Of a stretch of 64,000 nt of DNA, positions 34,210 through 46,892 are shown in pieces (the first letter of the stretch is position 1; the number at the start of each line of letters is the position of its first letter). This stretch comes from Papaver somniferum. Its lineage: Eukaryota > Streptophyta > Magnoliopsida > Ranunculales > Papaveraceae. The translations under genes were made by a program, and so were the position numbers. The notes beneath the pieces were generated by a model. That model saw only the letters and a list, made by a program, of their open reading frames with translations. It was not told the DNA's origin and searched no databases. Location of the stretch: the NCBI RefSeq assembly GCF_003573695.1, contig NC_039360.1, positions 57,889,830-57,953,829 of the forward strand, given 5' to 3'.

Positions 34210-34791
34210 ATCTCCCCCTTTGTCAATTTTAGTGACAAAATTATCAATACATATGGAATACAAAATAAATAAACTTTGCAGCTTCTCTTCCACATGCATG
34301 ATCTCCTTGGTTCTTCAACATTACTCGAAATCTTCGTCACTTCTAAGTACTCCAATGATTCCAAAGATATTCAATGCAGCATCATCGTTGTTGAATATCC
34401 GTAGCCATAACAATGAGAAACAAAAGCTCTCAATAATGGTTACACAGTGTCATAGTATCATTACACGGCATCAAAGTTCAATTGTATCACAACTTCGACA
34501 ACAATAATATCGTGATATGTATCACTCCCCCTTAGTAATTACTCCATCTCACATGGAAACCACTCCCCCTTACATAATGATCCGAAAATCATATGTATTT
34601 CTAGTGTGAACTACACATTAATTCTCCCCCTTTTTGTCAATAAAATTGGCAAAGGTACGAAAACTAGTGGGACCCTAATGAAATTTCCATAGAGACACTT
34701 CATGACCAAAAGAAAGCACATATCAACTTTTTAGATTCAATCATATAGTCAAAACTAAATGCATTCATCAACGAATTTATAAAGATACAAG
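34210..34791 (-). mobile_element. E4 internal 3' region, left of E3
   Basis: The PPT is at 34210-34224. Further GGGGGAG tracts lie at about 34525, 34564 and 34624. It ends with ACAAG (34787-34791), the target duplicated by E3, and resumes at 43465. Confidence 0.88.
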
Positions 34792-37223
34792 TGAAAAAGC
34801 GGGGGTCTAACAACACCACCCAATATTTCGCTTAGCAATCTGTATGGACCAACTCCGAAATACTTTCTAGAGAATTAAATAGACAATCAGACTCACTCTA
34901 GGTAAAAGTATCTCAAGGAGTTAATATCTCTCTCTTGTTTTGATTTACTCGAGATAATAGAAATCAGCGAGTCTTTAATCAAACACAAGGAATAACTTGG
35001 ATGGTACCAAAGACCGATATCCCAGGATCAATCAATGACAATCAACAACCAAAGGTTGGATTACTCTAATTGATGATCTAACGCACAACCTGTATTATTT
35101 CAATTATAAAGATAAAACAATATAATGCGAAAATTGAAATAACATAGACACCAGAAATTTTGTTAACGAGGAAACTGCAAATGCAGAAAAACCCCGGGAC
35201 CTAGTCCACATTGAACACACACTATTTTAAGCCGCTACAGACACTAGCCTACTCTAATCTAACTTCAGACTGGACTGTAGTTGAACCCCAACCAGTCTCC
35301 CATTGATCCAAGGTACAATTGTACTCCCTACGCATCTGATCCCAACAGGATACTGCGCACTTGGTTCCCTTAGCTGATCTCACCCACAACTAAGAGTTGC
35401 TACGACCCAAAATCGCAGGCTTTGACAATAAACAAATCTGTCTCACACAGACAAGTCTATCAAAGGATCAATCTATCTCCCACAGAAAAACCCTAAAGTT
35501 TTTGTTCCGTCTTTTGATAATAATCAATGTGAACATGAACCAATTGATAATCCGGTCTTATATTCCCAAAGAACAGCCTAGATAAATCAATCACCTCACA
35601 ACAATCTTAATCGTATGGTAGAGAAACAAGATGTTGCGGAATCACAAACAATGAGACGAAGATGTTTGTGATTACTTTTTATATATTTTCTATCAGAGAT
35701 ATCAATCTCAAGCCAATCAATCTGATTGTACTCGTACGATAGAAGATGCAAGATCAGATCACACAACTACGATAAAAGTAGTATCGGTCTGGCTTCGCAA
35801 TCCCAATGAAGTCTTTAAGTCGTTAACCTGGTTTTAGAAGAATAAAACCAAAGGTTAAAGGAAAAACGACTCTAGCACGCAAACTAGTATCACATGTGAG
35901 GTGTGGGGATTGGTTATGCAGAGTTTCTAGATGTCCTTTATATAGTCTTTCAAATCAGGGTTTCACCTTGGTCACAAAGCAAACAATATCCACCGTTAGA
36001 TGAAAACCTGATTTAGATTCAAGCTAATATTTCTCAACCGTTAGATCGAAAACATAGATTGTTATACACACTTTACAATGCACGCTTCTAGGTTTGTTAA
36101 CCGTACCCAAACGTATGCACTTGTTGGTTTAACAATAATTAACCAAATGGTTAGCCATATGAGCATTTCATATCAACCATGTTCTTCATCACCATAACTA
36201 GTTCAAATGACTTCAAATGAACTAGTTAGAGAGTTGTTCAATTGCAAGGAAATCTTATGTACTACACAAGATACAATTGAAGCAAAGATGATTTGATTCA
36301 CTTGAATCGGTTCATGAAATTTTATATCCGCGGTTTGCAAACTGCATTCCTTAGTCTTTATAAGTTTAAGTTCATAAATCATCTTCAGATATATAATCTT
36401 CTTAAGTTCGCACACTAGGTTCGCGGACTTAAGCAACCGGACAGAGTTTACAAACTCCAGTAGCAAATCTCGCAAAAGACTTTTCGCCGGTCACGGACTG
36501 CTACTCATGCAACTAGTTTGTCAACTCCAGCAGAATTTCTCGGGATGAGAAGTTCAGCAGTTCGCGGACTTGGCAACAAGTCATTCTTCCGGCTTCTCTT
36601 GATCAACAAAGTTCGCAAACTTTGGTTGAAGGGATAGGACTTATGCATATATGTGTTTCCACAACAATACTTATGTCCATCATTTGTTATGTAATATAAA
36701 CTCTCATTCCAATCATTGAAACATTCTTAGAGGACGTTATATAGTTGTTGCACCATTTCTCCTCAAAGCAATTTTTAAAGTTATTGAAACATATCATGAC
36801 TTTTGTCACTAGGTAAAGATAAACATGGTCGAAGCGAAAAGCTTACCAACACATATTTCGAGATATAGATAGGTGAGGTATACTCGGCTCGAAATACCAA
36901 ATGTGTATAATCTAAGTCTATATATATAGCATACGACTTTTTGTCTCAAGAAGTAGGAGATAGAGTAGATAGACTTTTGAGTGACAGATAAGTTCAAGTC
37001 TTCACATACCTTTTTGTCGAGAAGTTCCATCGGTTCCTTGAGTAGTTCTTCTTCTTGTATGATGAATTGCCATGAAGTCCTTGAGCTCAACTACACTTTC
37101 TATCCTAGTCCGAGACTTATCTATAATAGACTAGAAATCAAGACTTATAGTTTTGATCACTAACATTGACAAACATGCTTGAGATAACAACGCATGCGAT
37201 TTCGACCGAGCAATGGTCTAACA
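34792..37223 (-). repeat. E3 3' LTR
   Basis: The 2432-bp LTR lies next to the PPT at 37224-37238. The CpG array of GTTCGCGGACT-like words is at about 36410-36565. Sequence is close to the 5' LTR apart from small indels. Confidence 0.93.
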
Positions 37224-38976
37224 GTCTCCCCATTTGTCAATTTTAGTGACAAAACTATCAATACATATGGAATACAAAAAAGATAAAGAAACTTTAGTAG
37301 CTCCTATTTCACATGTCTAATCTTCAACATTCCTCGAAATCTTCGTCACTTCCAAGTACTCCAATGATCCCAAAGGTTGTAAGTTTAGCATCACCATTGT
37401 TGAATATCCGTAGCTATAACAATGAGAAAGCATCGGTCTCGATCATTGTTATACAGTGTCATAGTATTATTACACAGTGTCAAAGTCCAATTGTATCACA
37501 ACTTCAACAATAATACTATGGTGATATTATCACTCCCCCTTAGTCAATACTCCATCTCACATGGAAACCACTCCCCCTTACACAATGATCCGAAAACCAT
37601 ATGTATTTGTAGTGTGAACTACATATTAATTCTCCCCATTTTTGTCAATAAAATTGGCAAAGGTACAAGAAGGGGATCATAATGAAATTTTCATAAGAGA
37701 CATTTCATGACTAAAAGAAAAAAAATACATACCATCTAATTTAGATGCAATCATATATCCGAAGATAATAGCATTCATCAAGGAGTTTAAAGATACATGA
37801 TTACCCCTCAAAATTCCATAGCCGCACACCCCTCAAGATATGACCATTAAGCACAAGTTCAAAAGAACTCTCCCCCATTTGATGTCATTCACAAGGGAAC
37901 AACAAGAGCGACCTTAATTTCGAAAAGCAACGAAGGATTTTTTATTGGACCCCAAAACCATAAGAATGATTTTTATATCCAAAAACTCAATCAAATTAAT
38001 CATAAGTAAACCCATGATTAATTTAATCGGAATACGCAATCAAATTAAACACAAAAAGTGATCAACTTAATTGATTATGCTCGACATAAGAGAACCTACG
38101 GAGCATACGACTAACATAACCATTAGAGAATGAATAGGATAGTCGTTCATATACTCAACATAAGAGGAATCTTACGGAGCATGAAAATACTCAACTAGAT
38201 TATTACAAGAGAACTCATAATTAATCTAATTGGAATACACAACCAAACTAATTACAAAAGTAATCAATATAATTGTCATTTTTTTTGCTCAACATAAAAA
38301 GACTTATGGAGCAATAACTAAATAACCAAACAAGATGATTAATTTAGTTCAAAAATGCTCAACATAAAATACCATACAGAACAACCAACAAAGCTAATCA
38401 AAAAATTAATCAACTTGGTTGTATCGTGCTCAACATAAGACACATTACGGAGCCTCACAGTATTACATAAAATATGGATCAGTGAAGATCAATAATGTGG
38501 AATACACAAGGATTCATTCTATCTTCCATCACTATTTGCATAACGATATTTAATAAACATAATCCTTGAACACAAAAGATTTTAACCTATCTTCCATCAA
38601 AGAATTGACAATATAGGCTTAACTTTTGTATATGTCAAAAGTCTATTCATCCTTAAATCAATACATGAATACCGATCATGAACGACTTTACTTTTGACAA
38701 AATATGGGACAACATAGTTCACGGACGTAAACACCAATATCCCATAACAAATTGCAATATAAAAAATCATAAAGATTAAATACTGCAAACCATCATCCTC
38801 CAAATATTTTTAGAATTTAATACCAATAACCCTAAAAAATAACAAGAAGATGAAAATAATAGCTATGTGTAGTCACAATCATTGCTATTCCAAGCACTAG
38901 TTATTCTTCCAACTAAATCAAAAAGAAGACATACTAGGCAACAAAAATAAAACTCAGTTTTTAATAACCAAAGAAA
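37224..38976 (-). mobile_element. E3 noncoding 3' interior with motif repeats
   Basis: PPT at 37224-37238 (one base altered). GGGGGAG tracts lie at about 37543, 37573 and 37870. Between 38079 and 38454 lie five degenerate copies of GCTCAACATAAGA...CTTACGGAGC. At about 38520-38680 there are imperfect repeats with TTTGCATAACGATA. No gene is supported. Confidence 0.8.
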
Positions 38977-39267
38977 CTAAGCCTTGTCAGCAACTAGAGA
39001 TTGAACATGGAAGAGTTCATCAGTTGCCTTGTTTTGTTCATCTTTCAGAAAAACAAGATTTCTTGTTGCAATCCCGATATGTTCTCGTACTACTTCAAAG
39101 TCTTGAAGAAGATTTCCTACCAGTTGTGAAGACATCTGAACCGGTAGGTTGTTTTCATGATCAACTGCATGAAAGCATGTTATGGAGACATCAATCAACT
39201 CACTTGTTTTGCGCTGCTCGACTTCAACAATCTTGTTGCTTCCATCCATTGTGCACAAAGAATTCAA
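38977..39267 (-). CDS. Small conserved ORF of the E2/E3 non-autonomous copia group, unknown function
   Basis: 96 codons with no internal stop, the only intact ORF with a homologue elsewhere in the window (E2: 16811-16778 joined to 7867-7623). Conserved words: DHEN.LPV, SSQLVGN, GIATRNL and ATDEL. It is predicted soluble and mostly helical, with no signal peptide or membrane segment. It begins about 350 bases after gag ends, on the same strand, and lies upstream of the PPT region where some Sireviruses carry an extra ORF. E1 has a different coding tail here. I do not recognise a family. Confidence 0.45.
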   Translation of the reverse strand: MNSLCTMDGSNKIVEVEQRKTSELIDVSITCFHAVDHENNLPVQMSSQLVGNLLQDFEVVREHIGIATRNLVFLKDEQNKATDELFHVQSLVADKA

Positions 39268-39511
39268 TAAAATCTTCTGACCTTATGAAACCCAATATTT
39301 ATAAGGTATTCCAAAAAACCTAGGAACCATGGAGTTCGTGTGGGTCCGGTACGTGTGCTTGCGGTCAAAACACATGTGACACCAAGGAAAAAGGAGAAGC
39401 AAAGAAGTACAAGAGAGTGTTGTCAAGCGGCAGACACTTAGTGAAGGGATGAAGAAAAATTTAGAGAAAAAAAAACTCTAAGCAACAACTTAATACACTC
39501 CTGCTAGCTTT

Positions 39512-39611
39512 CTCAAGATGAGCATCTTGAGAACAAAGCGCATCCTTCTTTGTTAAAAGAAGGATGCATCCTTATGCAGTCATGGTGTACTAAAATGAGC
39601 ATCTTGCTCAT
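39512..39611. repeat. Three successive hairpins after gag in E3
   Basis: 39512-39531 is CTCAAGATGAGCATCTTGAG, a near-perfect palindrome. 39540-39567 has an 11-bp perfect stem (GCATCCTTCTT) with a 6-base loop. 39595-39611 has ATGAGC/GCTCAT with a 5-base loop. E2 has equivalent hairpins at 20158-20183 and 20211-20229 with altered loops but preserved pairing. Confidence 0.8.
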
Positions 39612-39624
39612 CAATATTCACTTC

Positions 39625-40971
39625 TTATTTTCCTTTATCAAGGATATTTAGAGAGACATTACTTTTCATAGTTGAAGAAGTTTTATCAAGAAAAGGGTTA
39701 GAAGTACCTGAGTCAACTGTTTTCCATGTTTTCTTGATGCTCCGTTTGAGTCTGTTTATACTGATTTTTAGATCTGAGACTCGATTGTTGATATATAAGA
39801 AATCTGGAGTGGAAGTCTTGGATTTGCAGCTTTCTTCAGGGAGAGATGGGGAACTCAACTTTTATTTCTTTCTCCTATGCCTTTTTCTTCTTGCAGGGTC
39901 AGTCACCCTTTCGCCACTCTTTCTTCTTCCATTGTAGGCGTTTTTTATTTTGAACATACAATTAAGAAAGGACTTATAACAGTACATTCCTTGAGTGTTT
40001 AAAATGCCTTTTCCAACAATGTGTGAAACCAGTTTAATGATTTCTTTAGACATCCAAGTAAGAATGTTATGAAGCTTTTCATTCCTCAACCGATAACGAC
40101 ATCTTCGCTCAGAATGTCCTTTATTCCCGCAGTAATAGCAGTTAAAGGAATTATTTTTAACCGTTCTCTTTTAAGCAGATTTAGAAGGAGCAAAATTCTT
40201 GTTTTGGGGACCATTGCAAGCTGCCAAAGGTTTTTCACATGGAGAATTATCACTAGCTTTAACAAATTTTATCTTACTAGTTTTTGGAGCGTCTATTCCT
40301 TTATAGCCCAGACCTTGTGTATCACGGTGTTCTTTACATGCTCCAAGCATAGAAGATAATTTTGTAGAGCTAGAATTGAATCTACTCAGACCCTCTTCCA
40401 GTGATTTTACTTTGTTAAGAGCAGTTGCAAGCTCAGTCTCCAAGGATTTTTCTTTGGCGAGAAGACTGCGCTCTTTGTCGCTAAAACGCTTTTGTTGAGA
40501 GTCATATCTTGCTTCAATTTCTGCAAGTCTTTCTTTCAACACTAAGAGATTTCGAAAAAGATTATCACATCAGATTTTTTTGTGCGTACATCTTCATCAC
40601 GATCTTTAACGATAGATAGTAAGAGTTTATATCCACCATCATATCCTTTAAAGAGTTTTCTCAACTTTCTGTTTTATTGACAAAGAGGACCCATGTATTT
40701 GCTCAAGCAGGTTGTTGACTTCTTTTCTTTCAAGGCACGATCAAACAGCCTGATATATTGAGAAACTTCCTCATCAATACTTTGTCCTTCTTCTAAATCA
40801 CTATCATCTGAAAGATCATCCAACTGTTCCTCAAGAGATTTTTTTCCAGTCGAAAGCAGATTCATTTAATGGACAAGTCTTTGAATTTTTCTCAGAAGTT
40901 TCAACCCTTTGAGACTCACGTGAATAGCTCTGAACTGGTGTTGCATTATCAGAGATGTTTTTATCGTCCAT
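39625..40971 (-). pseudogene. gag: gag pseudogene of E3
   Basis: The ATG (40971-40969) starts ~53 bases after the PBS. It has the same plan as the E2 gag: an acidic start (EQLDDLSDDSD), a stop and shift near 40674, a coiled coil (VKSLEEGLSRFNSSSTKLSS), GLGYKG, the zinc knuckle near 40100-40145 and a basic helical C-terminus (KISINRLKRSIKKTWK) ending at 39625. Several frameshifts (about 40860, 40570 and 40170) prevent one product. Colinearity with E2 supports the assignment. Confidence 0.85.
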
Positions 40972-41023
40972 AGAGTCAGATCGCTACAAACACAAACTTG
41001 TAAGGTCTTAAACGTGTTTGCCT

Positions 41024-41035
41024 GCTCTGATACCA
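41024..41035 (-). other. E3 primer binding site (initiator Met tRNA)
   Basis: TGGTATCAGAGC on the minus strand lies two bases from the 5' LTR end, as in E2. Confidence 0.95.
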
Positions 41036-41037
41036 AT

Positions 41038-43459
41038 TGAAAAAGTGGGGGTCTAACAACACCACCCAATATTTCGCTTAGAAATCTGTATGGACTAACT
41101 CCGAAATACTTTCTAGAGAATCATCTAGACAGTCAGACTCAATCTAGGTAAAAGTATCTCAAGGAGTTAATATCTCTCTCTTGTTTTGATTTACTCGAGC
41201 TAATAGAAATCAGCGAGTCTTTAATCAAACATAAGGAATAACTTGGATGGTACCAAAGACCAATATCCAAGGATCAATCATTGACAATCAACAACGAAAG
41301 GTTGGATTACCCTAATTGATGATCTAACCCACAACCTGTATTATTTCAATTATAAAGATAAAACAATATAATGCAGAAATTGAAATAACACAGACACCAA
41401 AAATTTTGTTAACGAGGAAACCGCAAATGCACTGGGACTTAGTCCAGATTGAACACACACTGTATTAAGCCGCTACAGACACTAGCCTACTCCAAGCTAA
41501 CTTCGGACTGGACTGTAGTTGAACCCCAATCAGTCTCCCACTGATCCAAGGTACAATTGTACTCCCTACGCCTCTGATCGCAGCAGGATACTGCGCACTT
41601 GATTCCCTTAGTTGATCTCACCCACAACTAAGAGTTGCTACGACCCAAAATCGCAGGCTTTGACAATAAACAAATTTGTCTCACACAGACAAGTCTAGAA
41701 AAGGATCAATATGTCTCCTACAGAAAAACCCTAAAGTTTTTGTTTCGTCTTTTGATAATAATCAAGGTGAACAGGAACCAATTGATAATCCAGTCTTATA
41801 TTCCCGAAGAACATCCTAGATAAATCAATCACCTCACAACAATCTTAATCGTATGGTAGCGAAACAAGATGTTGCGGAATCACAAACAATGAGACGAAGA
41901 TGTTTGTGATTACTTTTTATATCTTGCCTATCGGAGATATCAATCTCAAGCCAATCAATCTGATGTACTCGTATGATAGAAGATGCAAGATCAGATCACA
42001 CAACGATGATAAAAGTAGTATCGGTCTGGCTTCATAATCCCAATGAAGTCTTTATGTCGTTAACCTGGTTTTAGAAGAAGAAAACCAAAGGTTAAAGGAG
42101 AAACGACTCTAGCACGCAAACTAGTATCACACGTGAGGTGTGGGGATTAGTTTTGCAGAGTTGCTAGATGCCCCCTTATATAGTCTTTCAAATCAGGGTT
42201 TCGCCTTGGTCACAAATCAAACAATATCCACCGTTAGATGAAAACCTGATTTAGATTCAAGCTAATATTTCTCAACCGTTAGATCGAAAACATAGCTTGT
42301 TATACACACTTGACAATGCACGCTTCTAGGTTTGTTAACCGTACCCAAACATATGCACTTGTTGGTTCAACAGTTAACCAAATGGTTAGCCATATGAGCA
42401 TTTCATCTCAACCATGTTTTTCTTCACCTTAACTAGTTCAAATGACTTCAAATGAACTAGTTAGAGAGTTGTTCAATTGAAAGGAAATCTTATGTACTAC
42501 ACAAGACACAATTGAAGCAAAGATGATTTGATTCACTTGAATCGGTTCATGAACTTTTATAGCCACGGTTTGCGAACTGCATTCCTTAGTCTTTATAAGT
42601 TTAAGTTCAGAAATCATCTTCAGATATATAACCTTCTTAAGTTCACACACTAGTTTCGCGGACTTAAGCAACCGGACAGAGTTTACAAACTCCAGCATAA
42701 AATCTCGCAAAAGACTTTCAGCCGGTTCGCGGACTGGGTTCGCGGACTGGTACTCACGCAACTAGTTTGTCAACTCCAGCAGAATTTCTCAGGATGAGAA
42801 GTTCGGAAGTTCGCGGACTTGGAAACAAACCATTCTTCCGGTTTCTCTTGATCAACAAAGTTCGCAAACTTTGGTTCAAGGGATAGGACTTATGCACATA
42901 TGTGTTTCCACAACAATACTTATGTCCATCATTGGTTATGTAATCTAAACTCTCATTCCAATAATTGAAACATTCTTAGAGGTCCTTATATAGTTGTTAC
43001 ACCATTTCTCGTCAAAGCAATTTTCAATGTGATTGAATCATATCATGACTTTCGTCACTAGGTACAGATAAACATGGTCGAAGCGATAAGCTTACCAACA
43101 CATATTTCGAGATATAACTTGGCTCGAAATACCAACTGTGTATAATCTAAGTCTATATATATATAGCATACGACTTTTTATCTCAAGAAGTTGGAGATAG
43201 AGTAGATAGACTTTTGAGTGACAGATAAGTTCAAGTCTTCAATACCTTTTTGTTGAGAAGTTACACCGGTTCCTTGAGTATTTCTTCTACTTGTATGATG
43301 AGTCTCCATGAAGTCCTTGAGCTCAACTACACTTTCTATCCTATTACGAGACTTAGCTATAATATACTAGAAATCAAGACTTATAGTTTTGATCACTAAC
43401 ATTGACAAACATGCTTGAGATAGCAACGCACGCGAGTTCAACCGAGAAATGCTCTAACA
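41038..43459 (-). repeat. E3 5' LTR
   Basis: The 2422-bp LTR begins TGAAAAAGTGGGGG on + next to the PBS and ends GCTCTAACA at 43459, followed by the ACAAG duplication. CpG word array at about 42650-42820. Confidence 0.93.
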
Positions 43460-43464
43460 ACAAG

Positions 43465-45292
43465 ATAACTCTTAAAATATTCTACAGACGCACTCCCCAC
43501 AAAGATTTGGCAATTAAGCACAAGTTCAATTAAGAACTCTCCCCCATAAAATGTCATTCCCATAAGAACAAGAAGAGCGACCTTACTTTCACAAGAAAAG
43601 AAAGATTTCTTTGGACATAACAAATCACATAAGAATATGAATTTGTATCTAAAAATCTAAATCAAATTAACCACAAGACAACCCATGATTAATTTAATCG
43701 GATTTGATCATATAAGAGAACTTACGGAGCGGCACAATATTTACGTGAGAAATATGGATTAGGGGAGATCAATACTGCGGAATAAACAAAGATTCGTTCT
43801 TTTTCTCATCACCATTTGCACAATGACATAATAGATTTAATCTTTGTAAACAAAAGCTCATCCTATCTTTTATCAATATTTGCATAATGACATAGTAAGC
43901 TTATCCTTTGTTTGTCAAAAGTTCATTCAATCCTTTATCTATACTTGCATATCGACATACGAAAGACTTAACTTTTGACCACGTATGGGACAATCATAGT
44001 TCACTGACACAAACACACATATCCCATAAAAAGTTGCAATATATGAAACCATAAAGATTAATACTGCAAAAACAATTTTGCCTTTAAAAGGTAGAATCAA
44101 ACTTTTTCGCAATTTACACCAAGAATGGCTACCAAAGGCGTATAAAAATATTTTCTTAACAAAGAAGAACATACAAAGTCATTAAAGACCATGCATCATA
44201 GTTCACATAAGATAATTGTGAACATTCAAGAATCCCATAACAATGCGTACTACTCCTCATTCTTGAACTTCCTTCTTTGTGATTCACCAACAACATTCTT
44301 GTAAAATCTACAAATGAGATTAGAAGAGTATTACCCCAAGAATCCAAGTGCCCAAGTCCAAGAGAAGTGTAACAAGTGCGACGAGATGGAACAAAACACT
44401 GAAAAAACAAGAGAAGGGACAAAGAACAATCTTAACTCATCCAAATTCAAGAATTCTCATCTCCATTTTGAATAGAATTCAAAGAGGAAGAGAATTCAAA
44501 AATAATGAGGTCATTACGAATTCGGACGAATAAGTTACGGTCAAAACAAATTTACCGAATATCGACGTCTACAGGCCAGTATGCGTACGGGTTTGCAAAC
44601 GAATTTTTCGTGACCTGGAGCAGTATGAAAACGGGTATGCATACTAAAACCCCTGGATTTTGATTTTAAATGATGGTATGCATACCTGGTATGTGTACCA
44701 TGAAGTCCAAACATCCCAAACTGCTATTTTCAAACCTAAACATTTAAGAACCTTAAACACACATCAAGTTAGGTAGAAATTGACGATAAGAAAGGTAAAA
44801 GGATCATTATAATTATTCTAATCAAAAACACAAATCTTGCTCAAGTTTATAGACATATCTTTTTAGAAGAATCCAATCGAATTCTACAGCCTTACCGAAC
44901 ACAATCTATGTGCCCCATTTCTTGTGCTTCCCTCACCGTATACATAACAAGGCATTCCTTGGTGAGGACGCACTTACAACAGAATCAAGTTGTGCTGAGG
45001 TGAACAATGTCTTGCTCACCACAAGTGACTTTTAGATTATCATGAAAGAGATCGCTTTTAGAAACTTTCACATCCAAATCCATCTTTCTGAAGAACTTTT
45101 TAAGTTCTAACATCATGGATACTGCCTTCTCCATAGTCATGGAATTTTCTGGGAGATCATTCCTTTTCAAACTCAAAACATCATTGACTTTCTTTGGTAT
45201 CCACTTATGAGTGCGTTTAGGAACAACCAGAACCTTCTTCTCATTACTCTCTTCTAGAATTCTCGAAAGAGAATTGGATTGACTATTCTTTT
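43465..45292 (-). mobile_element. E4 interior, right of E3
   Basis: This continues E4's noncoding 3' region up to about 44080. It then enters sequence not found in E2 or E3, including GTATGCGTACGGG and GTATGCATAC words at 44578-44695. It ends at the + LTR starting at 45293. No PBS or 5' LTR of E4 is present in the window. Confidence 0.7.
44985..45292 (-). pseudogene. Possible gag C-terminal fragment of E4
   Basis: An open minus-strand frame with KRTHKWIPKK (a W.PK motif sits after the zinc knuckle in copia Gag) and a helical segment (EKAVSMMLELKKFFRKMDLD). The open frame continues about 20 codons into the neighbouring LTR, which is accidental. Truncated upstream, so the assignment is tentative. 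Confidence 0.35.
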
Positions 45293-46696
45293 TGTTAGAG
45301 CATTGCTCGGTCGAACTCGCATGCGTTGCTATATCAATCATGGTTGTCAATGTTAGTGATCAAAACTATAAGTCTTGATTTCTAGTCTATTATATCTAAG
45401 TCTTGGACTAGGATAGAAAGTGTAGTTGAGATCAAGGACTTCATGGCGATTCATCATACAAGTAGAAGAACTACTCAAGGAACCGGTGGAACTTCTCGAA
45501 AAAAAGGTATGTGAAGACTTGAACTTATCTGTCACTAAAAAGTCTATCTACTCTATCTCCTACTCTTTGAGACAAGAAGTCGTATGCTATATATATAGAC
45601 TTGGATTATACACGTTTGGTATTTTGAGCCGAGTATACCTCGCCTATATATATCTCGAAATATGTGTTAGTAAGCTTTTCGCTTCGATCAAGTTTATCTT
45701 TACCATGTGACGAAAGTCATGATATGTTTCAATCATCTTGAAAATTGCTTTGACGAGAAAGGGTGTAACAACTATATAACGTCCTCTAAGAATGTTTCAG
45801 TGATTGAAATGAGAGTTTAGATTACATAACCAATGGTGGACATAAGCATTGTTGTGGAAACACATTTATGTATAAGTCCTATTCCTTGAACCAAAGTTTT
45901 CGAAGAAGAACATGGTTAATATGAAATGCTCATATGGCTAACCATTTGGTTAACTATTGTTGAACCAACAAGTGCATACGTTTGGGTACGGTTAACAAAC
46001 CTAGAAACGTCGATTGTCAAGTGTGTATAACTAGCTAAGTTTTCGATCTAATGGTTGAGAAATATTAGCTTGAATCTAAATCAGGTTTTCATCTAACGGT
46101 GGATATTGATTGCTTTGTTACCAAGGTAACCTAATTTCAAACCCTGATTTGAAAGACTATATAAAGGAGACATCTAATATTGTGCAAAACTAATCCCCAC
46201 ACCTTACGTGTGATACTAGTTTGCGTGCTAGAGTCGTTTATCCTTTAACCTTTGGTTTTCTTCTTCTAAAACCAGGTTAACGACTTAAAGACTTTATAGG
46301 GATTGTGAAGCCAGACCGATACTACTTTTCTCGTAGTTGTTTGATCTGATCTTGCGTCTTCTATCGTACGAGTACAATCAGATTGATTGGCTTGAGATTG
46401 ATATCTCCGATAGGCAAGATATAAAAAGTAATCACAAACATCTTCGTCTCATTGTTTGTGATTCCGCAACATCTTGTTTCGCTACCATATGATTAAGATT
46501 GTTGTGAGGTGATTGATAACTCTAGGCTTTTTTTCGGGAATATAAGACCGGATTATCAATGGTTCCTGTTCACCTTGATTATTATCAAAAGACGGAACAA
46601 AACCTTTATGGTTTATCTGTGGGAGACATATTGATCCTTTGATAGACTTGTTTGTGTGAGACAGATTTGTTTATTGTCAAAGCCTGCGATTTTGGG
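45293..46696 (+). mobile_element. Truncated Sirevirus-like LTR, + orientation
   Basis: It begins TGTTAGAGCATTGCTCGG and matches the first ~2 kb of the LTR, with a ~0.5 kb internal deletion near 45900 that removes the CpG array. It breaks at 46696 after TGCGATTTTGGG. It is preceded by CTTTT, not a PPT, so it was a 5' or solo LTR. Confidence 0.85.
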
Positions 46697-46892
46697 TATT
46701 CCAAGTCTCGATATTTGTGGTTTCATTATCTTTCAAATGATTTCGATGACTTCACCCGTCAAGACGTTAGGTTACCCTTGCTTGATTAGTCAAATCTGTC
46801 GTGACGGTGGCTTTGATTCAATTGGAAACTCTCTTGGGGTTCCCAAACCAGTTCGTCCGTGTACCTTCAGGCGCATAAGGGAAAATGCTTAC
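46697..46892. other. Unassigned 196-bp segment between two LTR pieces
   Basis: It is unlike any other part of the window. One frame on + is open across it but mostly overlaps LTR sequence. It could be filler DNA from the break that truncated the LTR at 46696, or the original target of the next LTR. No function is evident. Confidence 0.4.

Larger units (their letters stand above)
34792..43459 (-). mobile_element. E3: complete non-autonomous Sirevirus-like retrotransposon
   Basis: The 8668-bp element has a 3' LTR at 34792-37223, a 3.8-kb interior and a 5' LTR at 41038-43459. A perfect target duplication ACAAG lies at 34787-34791 and 43460-43464. The interior has PBS, a decayed gag, hairpins, one intact 96-codon ORF, motif repeats and the PPT. 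There is no protease, integrase, RT or RNase H, so movement would need enzymes from an autonomous relative. It is inserted into E4. E2 has the same interior organisation. Confidence 0.95.

Noticed and set aside
44156..44533. Overlapping ORFs in E4 interior
   Set aside because: Short, overlapping on both strands, with no motif and no counterpart in other copies.
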